Source: Pseudomonas sp. gcc21 (lineage in GTDB: Bacteria; Pseudomonadota; Gammaproteobacteria; Pseudomonadales; Pseudomonadaceae). From it: a stretch of DNA of 64,000 nucleotides. Both the position numbers and the translations under genes were made by a program. Of the stretch, positions 28,422 through 34,686 are shown piece after piece (within the stretch, counting starts at the first letter, position 1; the number at the start of each line of letters is the position of its first letter). The notes beneath the pieces are model-generated. The model saw only the letters and a list, made by a program, of their open reading frames with translations. It was not told the DNA's origin and made no database searches. The stretch lies in contig NZ_CP051625.1 in assembly GCF_012844345.1 (NCBI RefSeq), forward strand, positions 620,001 through 684,000, given 5' to 3'.

Positions 28422-29150
28422 CTAGACGTAGAGTCGTTCAGTGTTGTGGAAACCCCGGGTGTTCTCCGGGCGCGCGGTGCGGCAGAGCACGGTGATCCCG
28501 TCGCTCTCGACCTGATGCCAGCTGAGCTGGACCGGGCGTGGATCGTAGGTTGGGTTGGGGTCCATGGGATGCTGCAGCGCGGTCAGAATCACCAGGCTGT
28601 CCATGGGCGCGTAGAGTTCGATGTAGTTGCCGGGTTTTGAATTGCCAGGAACAAACTCGAAGCACCCATCGGCGTCCACATTGATGCGGCTGAACAGGTT
28701 GAGGGTCATGAGCAAGTCCTGCTGGTTGAGGTTCCACTTGCCCATTTCCACCAGCAGGTTGTCATGGCCATTGCGGTAGAAGCTGTTGCGTAGCTCCTGG
28801 TAGCGGCCCTGACCGTACTTTTCTGCCGTCTCGGCGGCGTTGAGTACGCCGCCGAAGCTGTCATGCCAGCCGCAGCTGTCGGAGGTAATCGCAGCCAGTA
28901 CCCGTCCCATGTCCGAGTACAGACAGTGGCCGGCGGTCAGGCGGGCGGTGTGCTGGCACTTCAGGGTATCCGGCAGGTTCAGCCGCTCACTCTTTTCGTG
29001 CGCGTTGAGCAGCATCAGGCTGACGTTGGCGCCGCCCTGGGGATCGGTAATGCGCAGCAATTGACCGCGTTTGAGTACGAAGGAGGTGTGTCCGCCCCCG
29101 GGGACGGTCTCCTCGTACAGCGTTGGGCGCAGGGTCAGTTCAGCAGTCAT
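28422..29150 (-). CDS. cgdA: UAAP1, carboxyguanidine deiminase subunit (DUF1989)
   Basis: 242-residue DUF1989 protein, 'urea amidolyase associated protein 1' type, paralogous to the next gene. Characteristic blocks are PGGGHTSFVLKRGQLLRITDPQGGANVSLM, SDSCGWHDSFGGVLNA, NLFSRINVDADG and ILTALQHPMDPNPTYDPRPV. Expected partner of UAAP2 in carboxyguanidine deiminase. It follows the ABC ATPase gene by 10 bp, so the uptake and catabolic genes share one transcript. Confidence 0.88.
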   Translation of the reverse strand: MTAELTLRPTLYEETVPGGGHTSFVLKRGQLLRITDPQGGANVSLMLLNAHEKSERLNLPDTLKCQHTARLTAGHCLYSDMGRVLAAITSDSCGWHDSFGGVLNAAETAEKYGQGRYQELRNSFYRNGHDNLLVEMGKWNLNQQDLLMTLNLFSRINVDADGCFEFVPGNSKPGNYIELYAPMDSLVILTALQHPMDPNPTYDPRPVQLSWHQVESDGITVLCRTARPENTRGFHNTERLYV

Positions 29151-29160
29151 GTGGGGCTCC

Positions 29161-29982
29161 TTATGCAGCTGAAGTAAGGCTGTGGACGATGTGTTCGGGT
29201 AACGACTCGACAGCGCTGCGGGCGGTGGTCAGCCGGTTGCTGTTGAGCGGAATGTCGTAGGTGATGCGGGCGCCGTAGGCGTGCGGCGCGTCAGGGTCGA
29301 TGCGTGGCTTGTCGAACACCATCAACCGGGTACCGAGCGTGAAGCCTTCGGACAGGTCATGGGTCACCATGAAGACGGTCAGACGGGTTTCCTGCCACAG
29401 CTCCAGCAGTAGCGCGTGCATGTCCTTGCGAATGCCCGGATCCAGCGCGCCGAAGGGCTCGTCGAGCAACAGAATGCGCGGCTTCATGATCAGCGCCTGG
29501 GCGATCGCCAGACGTTGCTGCATGCCACCGGAGAGCTGCGCCGGGTATTTGGTCAGCGCGTGACCCAGGCCCACCTTGTTCAGGATCGCCGCCGCCTGGT
29601 CGCGGGCATCGCGTTTGGCGCGGCCAAAGAGCCGACCAAAAAGCGGCGCTCTGGGAAGTTCCAGACCGAGCGCCACGTTATCCAGCACGCTCAGGTGCGG
29701 GAGCACTGAGTAGCGCTGAAAAACTACGCCGCGGCTGGCGTCGGGTTCGCCCTGCAGGGGCTGGCCGTCGAGCAGTATTTCGCCGCGGCTGGGTGCTTCC
29801 TGGCCCAGCAGCATGCGCAGAAAAGTCGATTTGCCGCAGCCGGAGGTGCCGACCAGCGTGCAGAATTCGCCTTCTGCAAAGGTCAGATTCAACCGCTCCA
29901 GGACGATCTGATCACCGTACTGTTGCCAGACATTTTTCACCTGAAGAAAGGGCGGTGGCGTAACGAGGGTGGCGTCATTCAT
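29161..29982 (-). CDS. ABC transporter ATP-binding protein (guanidine/urea-type)
   Basis: 273-residue NrtD/SsuB-type ATPase. Walker A GTSGCGKST (about residue 48), ABC signature LSGGMQQR, Walker B ILLLDEPFGALD and the switch His in FMVTHDL are intact. It overlaps the permease gene by 4 bp and precedes UAAP1. The matching substrate-binding protein is encoded in the divergent operon (33547-34620). Guanidine or a guanidino compound is the likely cargo from the riboswitch context; nitrate/sulfonate-type transporters share this sequence group. Confidence 0.9.
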   Translation of the reverse strand: MNDATLVTPPPFLQVKNVWQQYGDQIVLERLNLTFAEGEFCTLVGTSGCGKSTFLRMLLGQEAPSRGEILLDGQPLQGEPDASRGVVFQRYSVLPHLSVLDNVALGLELPRAPLFGRLFGRAKRDARDQAAAILNKVGLGHALTKYPAQLSGGMQQRLAIAQALIMKPRILLLDEPFGALDPGIRKDMHALLLELWQETRLTVFMVTHDLSEGFTLGTRLMVFDKPRIDPDAPHAYGARITYDIPLNSNRLTTARSAVESLPEHIVHSLTSAA

Positions 29983-30794
29983 GACTTGGCTCCTTCATAC
30001 CAGGGGAAGGCCAGGCGCGTCAGACCGCGCAGACCGAAGTCCATGGTCCAGGCGAGCAGGGTGATCCAGGCGACATAGGGCAGGATGACGTCCATTGCCA
30101 TGTAGCGGCGCACCAGAAAGATGCGATAGCCCAGACCGTCGGTGGCGGCGATGGCTTCGGCGGCAATCAGAAACAACCAGGCCGAACCCAGCACCAGGCG
30201 CAGACTGATCAATAAGCGTGGAAGCAACTGCGGAAGGATCACGCGCAGGATCAGCGTCCAGGTATTCGCGCCGAGGGTCTGGGCCTTGATCAGCAGTTCC
30301 TGTGGAATCTCCCGGGCGCGCTGTTCCAGATCGCGGGCGATGATGGGCGTGATGCCGATAACGATCAGCACGACCTTGGACAGCTCACCCAGCCCGAACA
30401 CGATGAACAGAATGGGCAGCAATGCCAGCGGCGGCACCATCGACAACACCGCAAGCAGTGGCGAAAGCGTTGCGCCGAATAATGGAATCGCGCCGGCCGC
30501 CACACCCAGACACAAGCCGACCAGTGCCGCTACGCCGAGGCCGATCGCAATGCGCTGCAGGCTGGATGCGGTGTCCTGCCAGAACAGGTAGTCACCGGTG
30601 CGCCGGTCCGGCTGCAGGGCGAGATTGTCTATCGCCGCCGTCATCTGTGCCGGGCTTGGCAGTAGCTTGTCGTTGGGGTTGATGTCCAGGCGCTGGGCTG
30701 AATAGGACAGGTACACCAGCACCAACAGTGCGAAGGGCAGTAAAAGCAGGAGCAGTCTGCCGGGTTTGCCGGGGCGGACGTTGATCAGGCGCAT
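29979..30794 (-). CDS. ABC transporter permease (guanidine/urea-type)
   Basis: 271-residue inner-membrane permease with about six membrane helices and the EAA-type loop with the stretch EAIAATDGLGYRIF. The family is that of nitrate/sulfonate/taurine permeases, in the branch found beside urea carboxylase genes (N-terminal NPNDKLLPSPAQM). First structural gene of the minus-strand guanidine operon. Its own ribosome binding site is weak (GAGAG); a 37-codon upstream reading frame stops six bases inside this gene and may couple its translation. Confidence 0.9.
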   Translation of the reverse strand: MRLINVRPGKPGRLLLLLLPFALLVLVYLSYSAQRLDINPNDKLLPSPAQMTAAIDNLALQPDRRTGDYLFWQDTASSLQRIAIGLGVAALVGLCLGVAAGAIPLFGATLSPLLAVLSMVPPLALLPILFIVFGLGELSKVVLIVIGITPIIARDLEQRAREIPQELLIKAQTLGANTWTLILRVILPQLLPRLLISLRLVLGSAWLFLIAAEAIAATDGLGYRIFLVRRYMAMDVILPYVAWITLLAWTMDFGLRGLTRLAFPWYEGAKS

Positions 30795-30898
30795 GGGGCT
30801 GACTCTCGTCGTTCACCAGAGTTACCCGTAGCGGTACTGCTTATCCCGGTTATGTTGCGGCGCGGGATCCATCGCATTTCGGGTGCTGATCGGCGCAT
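30785..30898 (-). CDS. Leader ORF overlapping the permease start
   Basis: 37-codon reading frame beginning ATG 30898 (MRRSAPEMRWIPRRN...) and ending in TGA just inside the permease gene (different frame). It has the best ribosome binding site of the leader, GGAGG at 30905-30909, seven bases before the ATG. That site lies in a 10-nt segment perfectly complementary to part of the guanidine-I aptamer. The peptide resembles nothing I know and may matter only for translational coupling. Predicted, not proven. Confidence 0.45.
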   Translation of the reverse strand: MRRSAPEMRWIPRRNITGISSTATGNSGERRESAPCA

Positions 30899-30902
30899 GT
30901 TT

Positions 30903-30912
30903 GACCTCCAGT
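30903..30912 (-). promoter_or_regulatory. Switching segment with Shine-Dalgarno sequence
   Basis: RNA segment ACTGGAGGUC is a perfect 10-nt complement of GACCUCCAGU in the aptamer (30985-30994). It contains GGAGG for the leader ORF. In the ligand-bound fold ACCUC can instead pair locally with GAGGU of the aptamer, freeing this segment, which suggests a translational ON switch. Confidence 0.6.
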
Positions 30913-30951
30913 TTGTGGCATGACGGCACGGAGCTGCGCTCTAAGACGCTG

Positions 30952-31050
30952 TTCTCCCGGGCTTTTGTCCCGCCGTGTAACCTCACTGGAGGTCGCCAAC
31001 TCTCGGACCAGTCACTCGCCATGCGAGCCGGAACCCTAGTCAGCCATTTT
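30952..31050 (-). ncRNA. Guanidine-I (ykkC-type) riboswitch
   Basis: Minus-strand sequence carries all hallmark blocks of the guanidine-I class in order: CUAGGGUUCCG (about 31040-31030), CUGGUCCGAGAG (31013-31002), a small ACCUC/GAGGU hairpin, then ACACGGCGGGAC and AAAAGCCCGGGAGA ending at 30952. The aptamer senses guanidinium. It lies ~150 bases before the ABC permease, behind a sigma-54 promoter, and leads the operon for uptake and carboxylation of guanidine. Recognition rests on conserved sequence, which is strong; the expression platform is described separately. Confidence 0.95.
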
Positions 31051-31079
31051 TACTTCGCAGCTTCCTGCACCAGACATTT

Positions 31080-31095
31080 AGCAATCGCCATGCCA
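31080..31095 (-). promoter_or_regulatory. Sigma-54 promoter of the carboxylase operon
   Basis: The minus strand reads TGGCATGGCGATTGCT, a near-perfect -24/-12 element (TGGCAYG-N4-TTGCW). Transcription would start near 31068, about 20-30 bases before the guanidine-I aptamer, as needed. Confidence 0.85.
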
Positions 31096-31215
31096 GCGCC
31101 CGAAAAAGAGGCGCGGCCTCCCGATTTTCGTGCGTCGTGAGCTCTGGAAGGCGATTCCGGCCTGATGGTCGTGCCCCGTTTCGGGCGTGGAGATCGCACC
31201 GAGGACGGGCACGGG

Positions 31216-31232
31216 TGCGCTTTTGTGGTGCG
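31216..31232. promoter_or_regulatory. NtrC-like enhancer site
   Basis: TGCGCTTTTGTGGTGCG fits the 17-bp NtrC consensus TGCACYA-N3-TGGTGCA at all but three of the 14 fixed positions. It lies about 100 bp from the plus-strand and about 130-140 bp from the minus-strand sigma-54 promoter, so one site could serve both. A weaker half-match (GCACCGAGGACGGGCAC) lies just left of it, at about 31197-31213. Confidence 0.65.
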
Positions 31233-31320
31233 TGCTGGATGGTTAATACAGTGGGTGTCGTCCCTGCGGAGGCTCTAAACAGACGCTGCGGCGGCGCTCG
31301 CCTGGGCTGCTACGACCAAT

Positions 31321-31336
31321 GGTATGAGTCTTGCTT
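31321..31336 (+). promoter_or_regulatory. Sigma-54 promoter of the oxygenase operon
   Basis: TGGTATGAGTCTTGCT matches the -24/-12 consensus with correct spacing. Transcription would start near 31347, about 37 bases before the first guanidine-II hairpin. Confidence 0.8.
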
Positions 31337-31383
31337 TGCCCGGAAGAGCAGGGAGCCTACCGCTCTCTGCGAGGTGCTGAGTT

Positions 31384-31467
31384 CCCGGGACGACCCGGGA
31401 CGATCGGAGTACAGGCCAAACAATGCGTCTGACCATTACCCGCTCGCACCCGCCCTGGACGACCAGG
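31384..31467 (+). ncRNA. Guanidine-II (mini-ykkC) riboswitch, candidate
   Basis: Two hairpins with identical ACGA tetraloops: CCCGGG-ACGA-CCCGGG (31384-31399) and CCTGG-ACGA-CCAGG (31454-31467). Paired GC-rich hairpins with ACGR loops define the guanidine-II class, where the loops dock on each other and bind guanidinium. The 54-nt linker is longer than usual. The second hairpin ends ~20 bases before the ribosome binding site AGGAGGTGA of the oxygenase gene. A third ACGA at 31400 follows the first hairpin and may allow an alternative fold. Location behind a sigma-54 promoter in a guanidine locus strongly supports the call. Confidence 0.78.
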
Positions 31468-31500
31468 TGACATCTCGATTATTCGAACAGGAGGTGAGCC

Positions 31501-32559
31501 ATGGCGTCTGAACCGCTACGCACTCGAAACATACATTCCGCATTTACCCGCCTTCCGGTGGTTGACGTCTCGGGGCTGTTTTCCGCCGACCAGGCCAGGC
31601 GCAGGGAAACTGCTTTGCAGCTGGGCAGCGCAGCGAAGGATGCCGGGTTCCTTTATATAACCGGGCATGGCGTGCCCCAGACGCTGATCGATAGCTTGCT
31701 GGCACGCACTCGCGAGTATTTTGCGCAGCCGCTACAGGACAAGATGCGCCACTATATCGGCCATTCGAGCAACCATAGCGGCTATGTGCCGGAAGGCGAG
31801 GAGCAGTTCGGCTCCGGCGTCATCGACCACAAGGAGGCCTATGACGTCGGATTTGATCTGCACCCGCGTGAGGAGCGCCGGCCGATGCTTGGGCCGAATC
31901 AGTGGGCGGATATGCCGGGTTTCCAGGAAGACGTAAAGGCTTATTACGATGCGGTACTTGCTCTCGGCAATCAGCTGTTCAAGGGCTTCGCCCTGGCGCT
32001 GGGCCTGCCGGAAGACGCATTCAGCCGCTACGTTACGACGCCGCCCAGCCAGCTCCGACTGATCCATTATCCATTCAACCCGGAGGCCGCGGACCGCCCG
32101 GGAATCGGTGCGCACACCGACTATGAATGCTTCACCATCCTGCTACCTACGGCGCCGGGACTGGAAGTGCTCAACGGCGCAGGGGAGTGGATTGATGTGC
32201 CGCTGGTTGAGGGCGCCTTTGTCATCAACATAGGCGATATGCTCGAAGTACTGAGCAACGGGATGTATGTCGCCACGTCGCATCGGGTGCGCAAGGTTGC
32301 CGGGGAGCGCTACGCGTTTCCGCTGTTCTGTGCCTGTGACTACGACACGGTGATCGCACCGGTAACCGAGCTCTTGAGCGAGGCAGAGCCGGCGCGATAT
32401 GAGCCCGTACGCTGTGGCGATCATCTGTTTGCACAAACGGTGCAGACTTTCGGATACCTCAAGCGTCGCCTTGAAAGCGGCGATTTAACCATGCCGGATG
32501 GGGCACGCGGCCTGGCGTCCTTCGGGCATCCCGGACGCAAGCAGGGGGAGCCGGCATGA
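31501..32559 (+). CDS. Fe(II)/2-oxoglutarate oxygenase, isopenicillin-N-synthase-like
   Basis: 352-residue cytoplasmic oxygenase of the IPNS/2OG-Fe(II) family. An N-terminal DIOX_N part (LPVVDVSGLF ... GFLYITGHGVP) precedes the jelly-roll core with iron ligands His205, Asp207 (AHTDYE) and His261 (SHRVRK) and the 2OG-binding Arg270 (GERYAF; Ala replaces the usual Ser two residues later). Strong ribosome binding site GGAGGTGA at 31490. First gene of a transcript with a guanidine-II riboswitch, ending 4 bp into the next gene. Related enzymes can liberate guanidine from arginine or homoarginine by hydroxylation, so it may supply or process guanidine; substrate is unknown. Confidence 0.9.
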   Translation: MASEPLRTRNIHSAFTRLPVVDVSGLFSADQARRRETALQLGSAAKDAGFLYITGHGVPQTLIDSLLARTREYFAQPLQDKMRHYIGHSSNHSGYVPEGEEQFGSGVIDHKEAYDVGFDLHPREERRPMLGPNQWADMPGFQEDVKAYYDAVLALGNQLFKGFALALGLPEDAFSRYVTTPPSQLRLIHYPFNPEAADRPGIGAHTDYECFTILLPTAPGLEVLNGAGEWIDVPLVEGAFVINIGDMLEVLSNGMYVATSHRVRKVAGERYAFPLFCACDYDTVIAPVTELLSEAEPARYEPVRCGDHLFAQTVQTFGYLKRRLESGDLTMPDGARGLASFGHPGRKQGEPA

Positions 32560-33503
32560 CGCTCAACGAATTGCTGGAAAGGTATCCGCAGACCGCGAGC
32601 AGTGGCGTGCCGGACTGGATGCTCGGGTATTTCAGGCGCCGCGCAATCAGTTTTGCCAATGGCCTGACGGACACCCGCACGACGGTGTGCTGGATTCAGA
32701 GTCGCAATTTCACCATCGATCTGCGACTGCCGGTCGAGCCGTTGCAGCTGCCTCAACGCAAATGGGCCGATTACACGGCTGCCGAACTCGATGTGCTGGC
32801 CAACTACGAAGGCTGGGCAGCAGAGTCTGACTGGAACGGCGAAGCACTGAGCTGGCGTGACGAAGCCTCATTGCAGCTGCACAACCGCTGGCCTGAACCG
32901 GCCATATTGCAGCGCGTCGGTAACTGCATGATCGAATTCGCTCCTAGCGGTGCCTATGTCGAGGACTGGCGTCTGCAGCCTTCCCGTACCGGCCCGCTGG
33001 TTGGGCTGCGACTGATCGAGGAGCGTAATCTGGACACCGGCGCGCTTAGACATCGTGGCGGCGGCCTCATCATCTGTGGCGATTATGCCGCGCTGGTGCT
33101 GGGGCGCGCCGAGGCTGTTGTGCCGCGCAGCCGGAGCGGATTATTGCGCGATGAACTCGCCGGCGCCGTAGGCGATGCCGAACGCCTGGCACATCTATTC
33201 AACTTCGAGACCTCCGTGGCCTCAGGCGCTCTGACCACAGGTTATTCAATAGATCACTCGACCTGTCCGACCCGCGTCGGGCAATCGCTCTGCCCGCTGG
33301 ATGGCTTCGAATACCTTCCTGATTCCCGTGAGATCGTTCAACACCTGACGATCCAAGGCGCACGCTGTGAGCGTCGCTTCACCGTGGACACTCTGGAAGC
33401 CGCACTCCGTTTTGATCAGGCCACCGGCTTCAGCCAGGACGCCGCCGCCTGGTATGAACACGAATCCCCGACCCTTAACCGCTATACCGCGCCGCACTAT
33501 TGA
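32556..33503 (+). CDS. Unrecognised protein in the guanidine operon
   Basis: 315-residue soluble protein without signal peptide. It starts in a 4-bp ATGA overlap with the oxygenase gene, so they are coupled and probably act together. Beta-rich pattern: RRAISFANGLTDTRTTVCW, RNFTIDLRLP and a later FAPSGAYVEDWRL. This spacing of 'cWxQ..FxDLRxP' and 'YxExW' strands recalls lipocalin-like Hri1-type barrels, but I would not name the family from this alone. A metal-poor binding protein or chaperone for a guanidino compound is a guess. Function unknown. Confidence 0.8.
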   Translation: MTLNELLERYPQTASSGVPDWMLGYFRRRAISFANGLTDTRTTVCWIQSRNFTIDLRLPVEPLQLPQRKWADYTAAELDVLANYEGWAAESDWNGEALSWRDEASLQLHNRWPEPAILQRVGNCMIEFAPSGAYVEDWRLQPSRTGPLVGLRLIEERNLDTGALRHRGGGLIICGDYAALVLGRAEAVVPRSRSGLLRDELAGAVGDAERLAHLFNFETSVASGALTTGYSIDHSTCPTRVGQSLCPLDGFEYLPDSREIVQHLTIQGARCERRFTVDTLEAALRFDQATGFSQDAAAWYEHESPTLNRYTAPHY

Positions 33504-33546
33504 GTTCGGAGCGAAAGCTTTTTCATTGATACACGAGGTAAGAACC

Positions 33547-34620
33547 ATGCTGAAATCGTCACTAGGGAAATGGGCCGCCGTGCTGGCCACCAGTCTGTGC
33601 CTGGCAACCGGCGTAATGGCAGATGAGAAGAAGCCAAGCTTCAAGGTCGGCTGGTCGATCTATGCCGGCTGGATGCCCTGGGCTTACGCAGCGGATCACG
33701 GCATTGTTGATAAGTGGGCAGACAAATACGGCATCGAGATTGAGGTCGTGCAATTCAACGATTACATCGAGTCCATCAACCAGTACACCATGGGTGCCTT
33801 TGACGCCTGCGTCATGACCAATATGGACGCTCTGACCATTCCGGCGGCGAGCGGGGTGGATACTACCGCGCTGATCCTCGGCGATTACTCCAACGGCAAC
33901 GACGGCGTGCTGCTGAAGAACGGCACCAGCATGGAGGACATTCGCGGTCAGCAGGTCAATCTTGTAGAACTGTCGGTCTCGCATTATCTGCTGGCGCGGG
34001 CTCTGGAAATGAACGGCATGTCCGAGCGCGACATCAAGGTGATGAACACCTCGGATGCTGATGCGGTTGCCTCTTTCATGACCCCGGACGTGACGGCTGC
34101 TGCGGTGTGGAACCCGCAACTGAGCCTGATCAAGCAACAGTCGTCCGATGCCGTGCAAGTATTCGATTCGACCCAGATCCCGGGCGAAATCATCGACATG
34201 ATGGCGGTCAATACTGAGGTGCTGAAGGCCAGCCCTGAACTGGGCAAGGCGCTGGTGGGCGCCTGGTTCGAAACGCTGGAGCTGATGTCGGGTGATAGCG
34301 ATGAAGCCAGGGCTGCCCGTACCTACATGGCCGAGCAAGCGGGAACAGATCTGGCCAGTTATGACGCTCAGCTGGCCGAGACCATGCTGTTCTATACGGC
34401 TGCTGATACACACGCTTTTACCACTGACTCGGCTTTACGCGAGACCATGGACAAGGTGCGGTTGTTTTCCTTCGACAAGGGCTTGCTGGGCAACGGTGCA
34501 CCCAGTCCGGACGTGATCGGCATGGAGTTCGCCGATGGCTCGGTGCTGGGTGACGCCGGCAATGTGCAGCTGCGCTTTGATCCGACCTACGTGCGGATGG
34601 CAATGGAAGGGAAGCTGTAA
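33547..34620 (+). CDS. ABC transporter substrate-binding protein, urea-carboxylase-region type
   Basis: 357-residue periplasmic binding protein with a signal peptide (MLKSSLGKWAAVLATSLCLATGVMA in two parts) and the NMT1/SsuA-like fold (KVGWSIYAGWMPWAYAADHGIV, YTMGAFDACVMTNMDAL). It is the branch found beside urea/guanidine carboxylases. RBS GAGGTAAG precedes ATG 33547; a longer reading from 33367 is not credible. It must work with the permease and ATPase of the divergent operon, so one ABC importer is split over two riboswitch-controlled transcripts. Cargo guanidine or a guanidino compound is inferred. Confidence 0.88.
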   Translation: MLKSSLGKWAAVLATSLCLATGVMADEKKPSFKVGWSIYAGWMPWAYAADHGIVDKWADKYGIEIEVVQFNDYIESINQYTMGAFDACVMTNMDALTIPAASGVDTTALILGDYSNGNDGVLLKNGTSMEDIRGQQVNLVELSVSHYLLARALEMNGMSERDIKVMNTSDADAVASFMTPDVTAAAVWNPQLSLIKQQSSDAVQVFDSTQIPGEIIDMMAVNTEVLKASPELGKALVGAWFETLELMSGDSDEARAARTYMAEQAGTDLASYDAQLAETMLFYTAADTHAFTTDSALRETMDKVRLFSFDKGLLGNGAPSPDVIGMEFADGSVLGDAGNVQLRFDPTYVRMAMEGKL

Positions 34621-34637
34621 GGATCGATCGGAAGATG

Positions 34638-34667
34638 ATCCGTCCCGGTACATTCGCCGGGACGGAT
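34638..34667. terminator. Convergent stem-loop terminator
   Basis: ATCCGTCCCGG-N8-CCGGGACGGAT is an 11-bp perfect stem between the stop codons of the binding-protein gene (34620) and the hot-dog gene (34687). No long T-tract; bidirectional termination is inferred from position and stability. Confidence 0.6.
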
Positions 34668-34686
34668 TCGGCGCCGCGGCTCGGCC

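Larger units (their letters stand above)
30795..31500. other. 706-bp divergent control region of the guanidine locus
   Basis: From left to right it holds the leader ORF (30785-30898), a guanidine-I riboswitch on the minus strand, a minus-strand sigma-54 promoter, an NtrC-like site, a plus-strand sigma-54 promoter and a guanidine-II riboswitch on the plus strand. The longest plus-strand reading here (31137-31511) has no protein-like character. Confidence 0.8.

Noticed and set aside
30785..30898. Leader ORF as an N-terminal extension of the ABC permease
   Set aside because: It is in a different frame and ends in TGA just inside the permease gene; the permease start MRLINVRPGK fits the family.
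31100..31380. Second guanidine-I aptamer on the plus strand
   Set aside because: Blocks such as CTAGGGTTCCG and CTGGTCCGAGAG are absent in plus orientation; the plus-strand element is of the ACGA-hairpin type.
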